Assembly: GCA_963920575.1 (NCBI GenBank)
Contig: OY986964.1
Coordinates: 37,128,527-37,192,526, forward strand
DNA: 64,000 nt
Direction of reading: 5' to 3'
Source: Narthecium ossifragum
Taxonomy: Eukaryota; Streptophyta; Magnoliopsida; Dioscoreales; Nartheciaceae
Below, one piece after another: positions 34,546 through 47,021 of this stretch. The notes under the pieces were generated by a model. The model saw only the letters and a list, made by a program, of their open reading frames with translations, was not told the origin of the DNA and did no database searches. A program made the position numbers and the translations under genes. The stretch's first letter is position 1, and every line of letters starts with the position of its first letter.

Positions 34546-36444
34546 AGTGAACAAGGTCCTTTTCATCAATAAATCATTGAGAATTGCAGCAAAGCGACTT
34601 GTGATGAACAACAAGTATAGTAATTAAGCATATGAGATGTTTGATATCTTCTACATGGTGATGCAGCCCATGTAAATAACTCTGAAAAGCTTTATACCTT
34701 TTTTGTCGGAATTGTTAGTCTAAACAGGAATCACAAGGTATCCCGTTCCAATTGTTTTTGACTGATTTTTCAGCCTACATGCATGTTTATCCAAGAGGAA
34801 AAGGCCCTTTCAACATTGAAATTTATCATGAAAAGATACCACCCTGTGCTTCTTCTGGTGCCAATTTTGTGGCCACTACGTTTGAATATCCTGCTGCATT
34901 AAACCAAATCTAAAGCGTATTGTTTTGGAACTCTTATCAGAAGGCGAAATTATATCTTTATAATCAGAGAGAGAGATGTTACTGCCTTCAGCCTAATAAG
35001 AGTCACGGAGACCCACTTCCAGAATGGATGTGGCTCTCAATATTAATAGAAAGAGTACGACATTACAATCAGCCATTCCTTTTATACACGGGCGTTTGAT
35101 AAGAGGATAGGCTAAGAGAATTTAGGATTAGAAAAATTGGGATAATAAAAAAATAGAAATGGGGATACAGATCAAGGTGAAGTTAAATGAGGATAAAATA
35201 AGTTCTATCCCCAATTTTTGAGATGGCCCATCTTAACCAACCTTATCATTATTTTGTTATTCCAGTTGTGTTTGGGGGGATAAAAGAACGATAAGCCCCC
35301 GAATCCTCAAACCAAACGGGGGGGATAAGTGTGAACTTATCTCTGAGAATGGCAGAGACAAAAAAGATAATTCTCTGATGTCCTTGCCAGATTGGAAACG
35401 TTCAAACAGATCAAGAACTCATGGAAGTCTTTCTGTTGGACCATAAAAAAGAGCTGCAATTATTGCTGGCCTTTCTCCAAACCAGAGTCCCATTGTCAGC
35501 AAAAGAAGCACGTAACCAGAATGCCCTTCAGGACTTAATCAGGGATTTTGACAGTTAAATCTCTGAGGACCTTTACATCTTCATATATGTCATGAAAATC
35601 TCTGAGAATCTATAAACAAAAGTCTCACACTCAGCACAGAGCTAGGCTTGTGATGCTCCACGTAGCTTGGAAGTGCTGCATGGGGCCTTCTGAGGCTTCC
35701 ACCACTGTCTCTAGTCTGTACTCTTTCATGACAACTTGTCATTTGAGAGGTTTGGCACTCCAATAATTTCTCATAGAAATCCCTGGAGACCAAGGCTGGT
35801 AAATTAGAAAAAACATACACTTTAGGATCCACTAAAATTTCTTTAGGAGGACCATCATTGTCTAAGGCCTCACTCATGTGATAGAGACAACACCATTATG
35901 TTTGATGACAATACTGGGTCGATGAATACTGGAAGAACGTAAATTTTGAAGTACAAAAGCTTAGTGTTGGAAAAATGGGTCTCTGTAGATCTGCGACGTC
36001 GACGTCGAACCTATCCTGTTATTCGGGAAAAAGGATGGGAGGTGTCAGCATCGGCGTCCCCAATTTGACGGTGGAGAAGGATAGGATCTTGTTGGTATTA
36101 CAAGGATGTCAAGATCCATGAGAGCTACTTGTTCTGTTGTTACCTGGGAATTTCAAAAATTTTAACCCGGCAAGTTGCATTACATCCCTGTTCGCTATTA
36201 TCCAGTTTCTTACAGGCCCCATCCCTGTAGCTATCTATCTACTGACTCCAGAGTTAGCCATTCAAAGTGACAGAGGGCCATACGTGAGACTTCTCTACTG
36301 AAGGCTGTAAGGAATCTGTTTACCAATCAGTTTTGATGGTATAAATCATTATATACACTGTGATTCAGTCTTTGTTCATCAAACATCCCGTCCTTTGCAA
36401 TCATCCAGAACTCCAAAAGCCAGTATATGCTGCAGCGTTCTCTC

Positions 36445-36475
36445 TCTCTCTCTCTGCGTAATGCAGAGAGAGAGA
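36445..36475. repeat. Perfect CT/GA hairpin
   Basis: TCTCTCTCTCTGC, a GTAAT loop, then GCAGAGAGAGAGA: 13-bp perfect arms. It lies about 300 bp downstream of the FLX-like stop. Confidence 0.8.
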
Positions 36476-36770
36476 CTAACAACAAGAGCACAGAGAATTG
36501 GAGATGTACATCAACAGAGTTGATGAGTCAATACCAATTTAACCTGGATCTTTCAAGCACCGAATGCCCAAGAAAGGCTAACATGACTCAAAAAAAAAAA
36601 CACATCACAAAGTCAATTAAAGAACATGTATTGGGAAGTCATTGTCACTGTTTAAGATCCTTGAGGTAAGCATTCAAATTAACATTAAATTGGCATCCTA
36701 ATGCCCTGCCGAATGGCCTCTATGATAACTTAGCATTGCACCTAGTCCACCAGGAAGAAGAGTTCACAAC

Positions 36771-37795
36771 TCAGCGGCGAGGGTAGCCACGTTGATCATA
36801 TGCACTCCAAGAACCAGTGCCATAGAGTGTTCCCTTCTCGCCAGAATAATTATCACCATATGAGCCTGGGTATCCCAGATTATTGTTGGCCTTCGGCATT
36901 CCATAAGCGCCGCCTATGAAATAGAGTAGCAGACGAACTATAAGTTCAACATGACTTGTGTAACAAGAATGCCCACTTTTGATAAAGGAAACTTACCACC
37001 AATCCTCGACTGATGTTCTGCCCTCAGCTTTTCGATTTCACGAGCCATCGAAACAAGGTTCTTTTCCATGGCTTGCCTCTGCTCAAGCTGCTCAACATTC
37101 GCTTTCTTCTCGTACTCATAAGCCGTCCTAACAACACAATCCCCTGTCAGTAAGCAATGAACCAATCTGACCAACTTACAATCATAGGTCCTTCGTGACC
37201 AGTAATTGACCTAGATCTTGTTTGTTTCATAAAAAGGGTTTTAAAAGGGGAAAAAAGCTGCCGACCTGGCTCTCACTAACTCCTGGCGTAGGCCATCAAT
37301 GTCAACTCTCAAGGTGGGTATTTGCTCATTTTCAGCCTGGATACGTTTCAGATCCTGCGACATGCCCTGAACCTTTGCAGTCATGTCTTGCTGCATAGCA
37401 TCGAGCTTCTGTGCTTCAGATCGTAATCGCAAGACCTCCAACTTGATGGGTTCAAGTCCACGAAGCTCAGCCTCTAACTTCAGACCCCTCTGGATCAAAT
37501 CCCTGGCCTGGGCTTCTTTATCTGCACGGAGCTTGGGTATGACTTGACTTAAGCCATGGAGCTCTTCCTTTGCAGCTCCTATCTCCCTCCCAACAGCCAT
37601 GTTTTCCTCAACTAGGTGTCTGTTATCCTCAAGTACCTTTTGAATTTCTAGCCGGTGAAATACAAGTTCATCTTCCAGTTCATGAAGAGGCATGTGCCCA
37701 CGGCCACGAGAAAAGTTTGGTGGGGGTCCTTCACGGAAGCCTGGGAGCTCATTGCGCCTTAGGTGATTAGGTGGCAAACGGTTGCGACCTGCCAT
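36771..37795 (-). CDS. FLXL: FLX-like coiled-coil protein (FLOWERING LOCUS C EXPRESSOR family)
   Basis: Three coding exons, 37795-37266, 37127-36997 and 36913-36771, give 267 residues. The N-terminus is basic and Pro/Arg-rich ([20 protein letters not shown]), followed by [20 protein letters not shown], a signature of FLX-like proteins, and a long coiled coil to about residue 215. The C-terminus is a Gly/Tyr-rich tail ([14 protein letters not shown] ... YDQRGYPRR), also typical. Arabidopsis FLX and relatives are adaptor proteins in FRIGIDA-type transcription complexes; whether this member affects flowering is not known from sequence. A splice acceptor (TTTTGCAG) sits 10 bp before the ATG, so the leader is split. 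A GC-rich block near 42.3-42.48 kb is the likely first, noncoding exon. Confidence 0.9.
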
Positions 37796-37805
37796 ATTGT
37801 AGATC

Positions 37806-40800
37806 CTGCAAAAGTATAGTGTTAGAAACTCCATCGTTTATTAAGGGCAGTATAATCATGCATCCTATGGCAATAATGTAACTGCTATAAGAATCAAGGA
37901 ACATAGATTTTTAGCCAAATCATGATAAATAAATACGGAAAGGATATAGACCTTATTTACCGCCCCTTAACGAAAAGAAGCAAGATTCAAGAACTGAGGA
38001 TAATTGCTCCAGGGAATACTATTCTTTCCTTGGTTTTACACATAGGATTTAGGGCATTAGTGTGACGAACTTTCCATGGAATTTTCAGGTTATGAAAGGT
38101 TTTGCTCTGATATTTACATTCCCTACCATGAATATCTTAAAGCTGCAAAAAGTTTAGCATAAATGCAGGTTACAAAAATAATGTCAATTGGCATCTTTCG
38201 AATAAGGCATGAAGCAGTGGATAATTATGCAAAAAAAAAACCTGTAATGATGAACAAACTTAGTACTATCCCTACAAAACTGTAACCTACTAAATCCCTG
38301 GATGTACAGAATATAAATTTGTCAATGCTTCCAGATGTTGTCACGTTCGCTAGTACTTTACAAAACTCAACCTGATGAGAATAGAGAACAATCTGAATCC
38401 CAAGAAAGAGAATAGAGAATGATCTTCTTTTGTTTATGCGTTATCTGACAACATTAGAACCAATAATAAACCCCACCATCTTTATTTCTCATTACTGGTT
38501 ATGCACACAGCAAAGACATTGTTGTCAACAGCAAAATGATTGATCCGATTCGATTGTCCACTTACAAATTCAATACCAAAACATGAATCGTATCACAACC
38601 AATACCAACATAAAAGGTAATTCGTCCAGATTCTTCCCGTAACAAAATCAAAATGCCTAAGATGCCTTCAATCTTTTCAAAGAAAGTTTTAATAGATCCC
38701 ATAAACAATGATACCAGTGTATAATTAGGATTAATGGAACCCAAATGCAATATTATACCAAAAGTCAAAAAAATCGAAGTGATTATGCAAGATGCACATG
38801 CCAACAAGGGAGGGATATCCATCAGAAGCATCCAATACCTGAATAAATAGTTAGCCGATCAATCCGCTGACCACTATTTGAGATCAACATGCCCCTAGCA
38901 TTTACCATCCTATTACGCTTAACCCAATATTACCACAAAAGAATTATTTATTGAGGTTTATCTGTTTAGATCTTGTATATTAGTAGGCATCTTTATTGTC
39001 ATGTTCCCATAAGGGCAAGGGACCCAACACCCTTACTCATTCATGGTTGTGACATAATTGGTTCACCCACAGTGTGATGACATTTTGCATCAGTTGCTAG
39101 CCACAATGATTGCTGTGTTAAAATTGGATATGAGTGCGAATGAAAGTCATGCCATATTAGCAACAAATCAGTTCAATAAACAAAGACACCCAAACACCGT
39201 CATAAAAATGCAATTTCTTATCTTGGTCAAACTTAAGCACAATCCAAATGAGGGAACAAACAGCTTTTTGCAGATAGCAAATTCCAACCAGTTGAGCGCA
39301 CATGAGTGCATGATGCAGTCGTTAGAGCTTGTGACCTCTAGTGTGGAATCTAGAAGTTCATGCCTTGGTGGCAGCAGCTCATGCAAGGAATTATGTTGGA
39401 GCATTTATTGAATGGGAGAGCGACCACGGATGCAGACACCGACCCAGTAATTCGTAGAAGTTAATATGTAGAGCATTTGCTCCCGTAAGCGTAGGTAATA
39501 AATAGGCTCAACTAATAAACAAAATCCCATCAGTTAAGCATCTTTATTAAGAAAACATTTGCTTAAACAAAAAGTGAATAACCTGACCAAATAATCGAGT
39601 TCGTGAGAATAGAATCTTGTGTGGCTACTAGTGAAATTAGTGACTAAATAGATGACAAAAATTTCTCGTTTCAGTAATCCGCCTTTGGGACTGAGAAAAA
39701 AGATTCATCAAGTACACCATTAAGTAGATCACTTCGCCTACGAACACTCAAAACCTCTGTGCTATCGCAACCTTGAACAAGGATAACCTGAACTACTTTG
39801 AAACTTGATGTCAATTTGCCTATCTCTATGTTACTTGAATTCTTTGGATTGGGTGGTAACAGTTCGGGCCACTTGTCGTCTTACGATTCCTTCAATGATT
39901 ATTTTGGATTCTTGCACATGAACCTTATAAAGAAGCCCGGAATTTTTTAAGCTGAATTTACAAATATGCAATAGTTGAATGATCTACAAACCAATTAAAA
40001 AAGGAATACCTGGTTGTCCAACATTCCAAAAGGCCCAACCTACTAATGAAATAACAATGCACACATTCTACAAACATGATTGAACATGTAAGATATGTAG
40101 TGACCCATGTACATTCAAGAAAATTAAGAACAAAATTTAATCAAACAATACCTATTCCCCGAGATTTCCTATCTCTTGGGTTTCTCGCATCCAAATTTAC
40201 ACCAAGTCCACAAGAAAGTCCCAAACATATAGGCCATGATGGATGACGCAAGTTACTATATGTACATGGTATGGTAGTTGAAGAGCAAGTTTATTCTTCA
40301 AGCTTTATTGAAGTGAATGGACGTAACCAACAAATATTTCTATGACCTTCAAAGATTCAGATTTTCAGTTACATATTGGATCTAGCAAAGCTTATCCATG
40401 TAGATTAAGCTAACAACACTACTCCATACAGGTGAAGGTAAAAATATAGGATCTCTTCAAAGATAATTAATCAAATTCTGCTTCGATGATGTCTTTGGCA
40501 GGTGATGAGGGTATAGCAATGATGTTGGAAGCTCTGCATTAACAAAAACATATTTTATGGCATTAACCATAGTTTCACATGCTTCATCCATGTACCGAAA
40601 TTGCAGGTGATCTAGACAACATTAAAGATATAGCTAAAGGGCCTGTATCAATGTGTTTAGCTTCAAAATACTAACAAAAATAAATAAACATATGCGCTGT
40701 TTTCTCAATCAAGGTCCGTACCACCAAAATAAAATCTGTGGCTCCTTTTTGTATGGCATTTGAAGTCACTGATGTAAAAGGTGATTACTGTTGCTATTGA

Positions 40801-42480
40801 GGCTGCATGGACTTTTCTCATGGCAACGAACACTTTTGGTAAATAACAAATGCATAAACATTAGGTGAACACGATGATGGCTTGATAGTTAAAACAAACA
40901 GCCGATCGTGAACTGAGTGCTAATTATAGAAATGCCAATAATATAGACTACACAATCATGAGGGGATCATATAACAGGATGGAAACTGGAGATTATGTTG
41001 CCATGTGAGGACCATATAACATTGGAAACTGGCTCATTGAACTGAAGCATGCTAATAACTTTACAATTCTTCAAGGCTTAAAGGAAGAGGCAACATGCAA
41101 AAAACCTATAAGGCGGATAGCAAGAGGATACTAATATGACTCATATGTTTGTGAGATGCCATGCTTAGAAGTTGCTTTAGATGGTGGTCTGGGAAAGATA
41201 TTAATGAGGACATGCGGCCTTCCAGATACCAGCCCATGGAAAGTTATATTTGATTTCAGTATCAATTCATGGAAAGGAGAGCCTACAATTAGGTTGGCTA
41301 GCACCACAAATTTGACATGTTAAAGTAATGTGAATAATGGAGAAAAATGATGGTGATTATTCGTCCTTTAAATTAACATAAATTAGCGTGCATGAAAATG
41401 TGTCGAATGGCATGTCCAGATAGATGAAAAGTACCACTTATATAACTTTTCTGATTTGATAATTCTGAAATATTTCTTTCTCATGCTAACTGTGAATACT
41501 CTACATAAAATCAAAAGCTTCTTGAATTACTCGAAGTTAAATTAGTCCAAATGAGACGGAAGACAAACATATCAAAGCTGTAAAGACAAATTTCCTTTTA
41601 AAATTCCATGAGATCAACAAGAATCCTGAATTATTCTTAAAAAAACATTATAATTCCAGGGGCTCGTAAAGAATCGTTCACCTTACATAACAATCTAAAA
41701 TTTGAAACCGATAAAAAAATGGCGCTGTTACAATCAAGCTTCCTCAAAAGAAAACTAATACGAGATAGACCGGTATATTTTACCATTCAAAAAACAAGAA
41801 ATTCAACAACTTCCACATGATAAAAGGAATTCTCTGGGTGGTGATGCATGCTAGCATGTGCGAGCACACGCTTAGGACCCGTTGCTTAACACTCCCTGTT
41901 AGGGTAGCTGAGTAATCTGACCTAGTTAGGAAACCTTCTAAAATCCCCCCGGTCGATTAGCCATCAAATATCCACGCTTGCAACCTGACATAACCTATCG
42001 CAATTCTTCAAGAAACAACTAATGATAAATAAAAACCCCTCACGAGAGCCCTAAAATTCACGCAACCGGTTCTTGCACTCAAATTCCCTTGGGTAATAAA
42101 AAGAGGGCAAGAAAGCATCAAGAACACACTTTACTAAGTAATCGTGATTACAAAGATGGCATTTAGGACATGAATCGCATCAGTAACCAATAAGATCGAT
42201 GAATTCAAATCAGACTTCATTCATGTGACACAGGAGATGAAATAAGAGGTTTATAAAAGCAAAGATGCCTCTTTTAATCGGTTTACATGGCAAATAACAC
42301 ACAGAGAGAGGAATCGATATGAAATATAAAAAGCTCGCCTTTGGGAAACCTTCGCAGCGGAGAGCCTTCGGCGAGGCCGACGACGGAGGGGGTAAACCCT
42401 CCTCCCTCACAGTTGAATGCTAACGGAACCCTCTCTTTTGGTTGCGTTGCCTGTAACGCTTTCGCCGCCGAGGACGGGAC
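37806..42480 (-). other. Presumed FLX-like 5'UTR intron and leader
   Basis: No coding exon is found in this 4.6-kb AT-rich stretch. At 42330-42480 the minus strand is abruptly GC-rich and has a donor-like GCGAAG|GTTTCC. Together with the acceptor at 37806 this suggests one long leader intron. It is inference only. Confidence 0.35.
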
Positions 42481-42608
42481 CATGTCTTATTGGATCTTTT
42501 TCGGATTCGGTTTAAACTAGACATAAGGTATTGGATCAATAGAGGCCGATAACCCGATTACCCCATCCGAAACCGACCCGAAGTTTCTGGATTTGAGTGT
42601 TGTCGGAT

Positions 42609-43393
42609 GGCTAAATTATGCATTAGTACCCTGTAGTTTTGATCAACTTTTTATATGGTCCCTGAACTTCAATTTCGTGACATTGAGTCCCTCGATTTTG
42701 TTTTTGGTTCTCATGTGGGCCTCCACCCCAATTTCCGTTCATTAACTAACGGCAAAAGGGGTCACGTGCAGCCGACGCTGTCACCACCTTGAAACCCACT
42801 GACCTCGGCCCCTCTGATCACCCCCGACGCCGAATCTTTCTTCCTCGACACGCAACCCCTCCAGCTACAAGCTCGAAAATCTCCGCGTCGCGACGGCAGC
42901 CGCGAGCTCCGGTGGGTCGGGGACGTCGCTGCTTAATCCATACGAGATGGAGCTGATCACGAGGCACTCAAGCAGCTGGTCCTCAAACGTACGAGAGCTC
43001 TAGCGCCGCCCCGACCCGAGCACCCCGAGCTCGATCGCAGCCAACCCCACCCCTCCACCCCAATCTCCTCCAGATCTAGCGCCCCCTACGCTTCCTGATG
43101 ACGGCCGACGACGCCTCGATGCCGCCCGGCCTCCCTACTCGCTGAAATTCACCCCAAGTGCTTCTTCCCTCTCAGATCCGGCAAACATGGTCACCATCAG
43201 CCGTTAGCTGACGGAAGGGGGTCACGTGCGGCGCACGTGACCCCTTTTGCCGTTAGTTAATGGACGGAAATTGGGGTGGAGGCCCACATGAGAACCAAAA
43301 ACAAAATCGAGGGACTCAATGTCATGAAATTAAAGTTCAGGGACCATATAAAAAGTTAACCAAAACTACAGGATACTAATACATAATTTAGCC
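42609..43393. mobile_element. Pack-MULE-like element with GC-rich cargo
   Basis: It begins GGCTAAATTATGCATTAGTA and ends TACTAATACATAATTTAGCC. The inverted ends are about 165-190 bp long and nearly identical. The 9-bp target duplication TTGTCGGAT is exact at 42600-42608 and 43394-43402, the Mutator length. The centre (about 42780-43210) is strongly GC-rich, unlike the AT-rich ends. It reads like pieces of host coding or leader sequence (for example SLLNPYEMELITRHSSSW in one + frame). No transposase is present. Confidence 0.85.
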
Positions 43394-43447
43394 TTGTCGG
43401 ATCCGAGTTCGGACACAGAAAAGGCGATTGTTCCATACGCCGGCTAA

Positions 43448-43675
43448 AGTGCGTATCCATTACCTGACTTTTTTGACAAATTTTTATACAATCTTTTATT
43501 TTAAAAAATTCAATTAAAGTCATGAAGTTTTTCAAATCGATTTTATTACGTGCCTCATCCGGTACGCATTTAGTACCTGAATTTTTTGATGAATTTTTAT
43601 ATAATATTTTATTTTAAAACGTTTAATTAAAGTCTCTAAGTTTTTCGAATCGGTTTTATTACATACCTCGGTCCA
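43448..43675 (+). repeat. Two-copy tandem repeat (~112 bp)
   Basis: Copies at about 43448-43560 and 43561-43675 share TACCTGA(C/A)TTTTTTGA, TTTTATTTTAAAA and TTTTATTAC(G/A)T(G/A)CCTC. They are AT-rich and noncoding. Confidence 0.75.
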
Positions 43676-43744
43676 TCCATGTGATACCTCGGTCCATCCA
43701 TGTGCCATCCCCTCTTAACGTCATTACCGTCCAACATTGTCCAG

Positions 43745-44060
43745 ACCGATGGAGCCTGTCCATGAATTTTTTGCCAAATCAGACTCCTGTTATTCACTTT
43801 TAGTACTTTAGGACCCCTCTCATGTTTTTTTATATAATAGGACCCCATACACGTGCATAAACTAAGACGCGTATAGTTCTTAATTATACACGTATCATGG
43901 GTACACGTATAATTATTCTTTATATGCATCTTAGTTTATACGTGTGTTCCTTACGAATATGGGGTCCTATTATGTAAAAAAAAACATGAGACGGAATCCT
44001 AAAGTGTCAAAAGTGAATAACATGAATCCGATTTGACAAAAAGTTCACCGGTCCATCGAG
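43745..44060. mobile_element. Foldback MITE-like element
   Basis: The arms, about 43745-43870 and 43930-44060, are reverse complements over more than 100 bp. Shared blocks: CCGATGGA, TTTTTG(C/T)CAAATC, CTTTAGGA(C/T)(C/T)C and ATAATAGGACCCCATA. A short spacer with TATACACGTAT motifs lies between. No clear target duplication was found. Confidence 0.7.
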
Positions 44061-44215
44061 ACCCCGCTTATGGCCACGGACCGAGCTTGACCACTAGGTA
44101 CGTCAACACTACCAAATTAAAGTGCTACTGTACGTACGTATGCAAACCTATTACTGACTTCAAACAGCAAGACACTAACAAATTTGATGCAATAATCATG
44201 ATCATGATGAACTAA

Positions 44216-45449
44216 TCAATCGAGATCGACTACTATCGGGATGAATACCATGTACCTATGGATGCAATTCGACCAGGACCCGTCCGCCGACGGCGCCTCC
44301 ACCGTCCTCAGGCACTTCCACACGGCGTTGTTGCACTTGAACCTGCTGCCAAAGCCGATCTGCCACACCCAGTCGCCGCGTCGTATCCTGCCCTTGGCTT
44401 CGATGTAGCTAAGCTCGTACAGAGTAAGAGCTGAAGGTGTTGCCGAACCAGTGCAACGTCATCCAGGATGCCTCGACATGCTCTGTGAAGAGCTGGAGGT
44501 TCCTCTGCAGCTCATCCATCACCACCCGGGTGGCGGCGTGGATGTAGAAGTGCTTGATGGCTCGCTTGAAGTCGAGGATGTATGGCTTCCATTTGGGGTT
44601 GATCAACTTCCGCCCAATGAGGGCCAACAGGAACAACAGTTGCTCGAAGTCCGGGAGGACAAGGAGGGCGATGGCGATGATGATGGACTTGAGGGTGTCA
44701 CCGGTGATGGCCATGAGGTCTTTGGAGAGGTTGATGGCGCAGTTGCCGTCAGCGTCCTCCTGCTGGCAGATGCAATGGTAGGCCTAGTCGTCGGCTCCTG
44801 TGGTCGTGCAGACGACGTGGACGAGGCGGTACTTGGGGCGACGCACCTGCCGGCGGCGGTTAGAGAGGAGCACCGCCGCGGCACTGAGCCGGAACATGCA
44901 ATTGGGGAGGAGCATTGCTTGCTCATTGCTGGCGTAGTAGTTCGGGGTGATAATCTCCGTCGATGCAACTAGCGCAATCAAGTTGGGGTGCACCTGGAGG
45001 AGGTCTCGGGCTAGGTCAATTGATATGATTCCGGCGCTACACCCCATGTTGGAGAGGTTGAAGCTTCGGACGTTGCTACGGAGCTTGTAGTTGTTGATGA
45101 CCATGGAGGCGAGGGAAGGCGTGGGAGAGAGGAGGCTGCAGTTGATGACGAGGATGTCGATGTCCTTCGGTCGGAGGCCGGTCTTGGCAAGGAGCTGGTC
45201 CACAGCGGAGATGATGACGGTGTGCGATGCCTTGAGTGTTGGCGACAAGGGGATGTAGTGGGCCGACGGAGGCAGGCAAGTCTCCTCGCCAAGGGCGGAC
45301 TGCTCCAGGATGCGCATCTGGAGCCAGACGCTCTTCTCGTTGAAGAAGTACATCTACGGGGCATGCTCCATGTAGGTCGAGAACGGCACCTTGCAGGTCA
45401 TCAGCGGCTTCTAGCACGAGTAGTTGACGAGATACACTGGCCGCGCCCC
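44216..45449 (-). pseudogene. 3-ketoacyl-CoA synthase pseudogene
   Basis: Collinear with residues ~90-501 of the intact enzyme at 58133, but broken. The N-terminal part with both membrane helices is absent. Stop codons replace sense codons at the 'YACYKP'-equivalent site, after MEHAP, and after TGADD where the intact copy has Lys. One base is missing in the TGGTAC of the 'SLWYEL'-equivalent, shifting the frame near 44413. The active-site Cys block NMGCSAGI is kept, but the HAGG block has become HAAT. The closest relative in the window is the KCS gene 13 kb away in the same orientation, so this is probably an old tandem duplicate. Transcription cannot be judged. Confidence 0.92.
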
Positions 45450-47021
45450 TGTAACGATGTGTGGGTAAATCAGTTGGAGAGGACTCTGGCTTGCAGTAGA
45501 GATGAACCATCTGGTCACGAGCCGATCTTGCGACCGGCTTTGGGCTAGCCACCGTTAGCCCGATAGACGACTTATGAATGGAGGCATGTAATAAAACTGG
45601 TTTGAAATGTTTAGTAACTCTAATCGAACTTTTTAAAAGTAGAGAGACTACATAAAAAATTTCAGACACCAAATGCATATTTTAGCCTTCACACGCTTGT
45701 CTGGTCATGGGATGGATTTTGGATGCTCATTTCTGCCAAGACATTGTCCGATCAAGATCCGGATACCGTTCACAGTTTATTACTCCAAAAAAAAAAATTC
45801 CAAGTAAAGAAATGTTGATTGATTTTTAGAATCGTTTGGATCGCTAATTGTCCTAAAAATTAAAGAAAAATGAAAGGAATATTTTGTGAAAATTCCAGAC
45901 AAGGTGAATGTAATCACTTGGGGCATCATAAGAGCTATGGATATTCCCAGGCACACTTGTCATATGCTAATCTAATTAGTAGTACGTCTACATCAAATGT
46001 TGTGAGAGAGGATATCATTCGACCATCATCATACTTAATAGTTGTACACATCCAGAAACACACACAAAACAGCACACCACTAGAAATCGAGAACAATCCC
46101 AGCTCTTCATGTCTGTAGCGAAATCTACGCGCTCGACGCATATATATACAATGGATAATTGGTTAAACCCCCGTATTAATCAAAATTTACTGTTTAAAAA
46201 ACCCCTTTATGTGTTTTATGCTGAAAACCCGAAAAACGGTCTTGTTATGTTGTTCCGCGGTTCGCTTAGGTTCGCTGTGGTCGCCGTCTCTTCGGACGCT
46301 TCCTAGGGGGTGGGGCGGAAGAAGAAGCGGCGGCGGAAGCCTTGCGCTTGCCGGACCGTGGAGCTCTGGCTGGGGAAGAAGCAGGGGCAGCCCTGGTTGC
46401 TCGAGCCGGACGGCTGGAAGAAGGTGACGGCGGCGTGGGGGGAACGGAACGGGATGAAGAAACCCATGAACGTTTATTCCCATAGGAGGAAGAGGAGGAG
46501 GAGTAGGAGACAAACCCATGAACGTTTTCTGGCTTCTTTGGCTACTTTTGGTGCTGGTCGGAAGATTGGTTCATGGGTCTGAGGGTTGGAACTCCACTGA
46601 GGTGGAGATGGCGTCTCTGAGGAATGGGGTTGTTGGCAGCCCTCCTCTTGTGGGTTTGACCCTCATCCAATCCGCTGGTGCTAAAGGAGCAGGTCTCTTT
46701 GATTTATCCGAGCATTCCTATCGAATTTTTCCGTTGTTTAGTAAGATCTGAATCCACTCCTTATATGTTTATTGTTCCCTTTTTTTTGGGTTTTCTTCAT
46801 CAACACTTTTAGTGGTACTGTTTGGGATTCTCATGATGGCATTGCTTTTCAAGCACGGATAACTTAATTATGTGTTCCGCTTTCTGTTATTGCTTTTGTA
46901 TACAAGTTTTTAGATACTAATAAAATCTCCATTTTCCAATTATTAATGGCAATCCTGATCATTTGCATTCTTGGGATTGATTTTGGTCCGCCTTGTATTG
47001 GTTATTATGTGCAATTTTTTC
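45450..47021. other. Intergenic with a GC-rich patch
   Basis: Mostly AT-rich and empty. At 46240-46500 the sequence is abruptly GC-rich, with a + frame reading RTVELWLGKKQGQPWLLEP and an opposing Pro-rich frame. I recognise no family. It may be cargo of a worn Pack-MULE or an exon of an unidentified gene. Confidence 0.3.

Larger units (their letters stand above)
32660..36770. other. AT-rich intergenic region
   Basis: No gene is recognised. It contains a LINE RNase H relic (34258-34545), a diverged Harbinger-like patch with GGGCGTTTGAT ... CCAAACGGGGG (about 35088-35320), a MITE-like left end GTGTGTTTGGTAAGG (33994), and a 95-aa minus frame at 35590-35877 with no recognisable domain. Confidence 0.4.

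Noticed and set aside
35590..35877. 95-codon minus frame with a credible composition
   Set aside because: No recognisable motif, no splice context and no similar sequence in the window; could be a gene fragment but cannot be supported.
39058..39411. 117-codon + frame in the FLX-like leader intron
   Set aside because: Composition like random AT-rich sequence; the opposite strand is open equally long.
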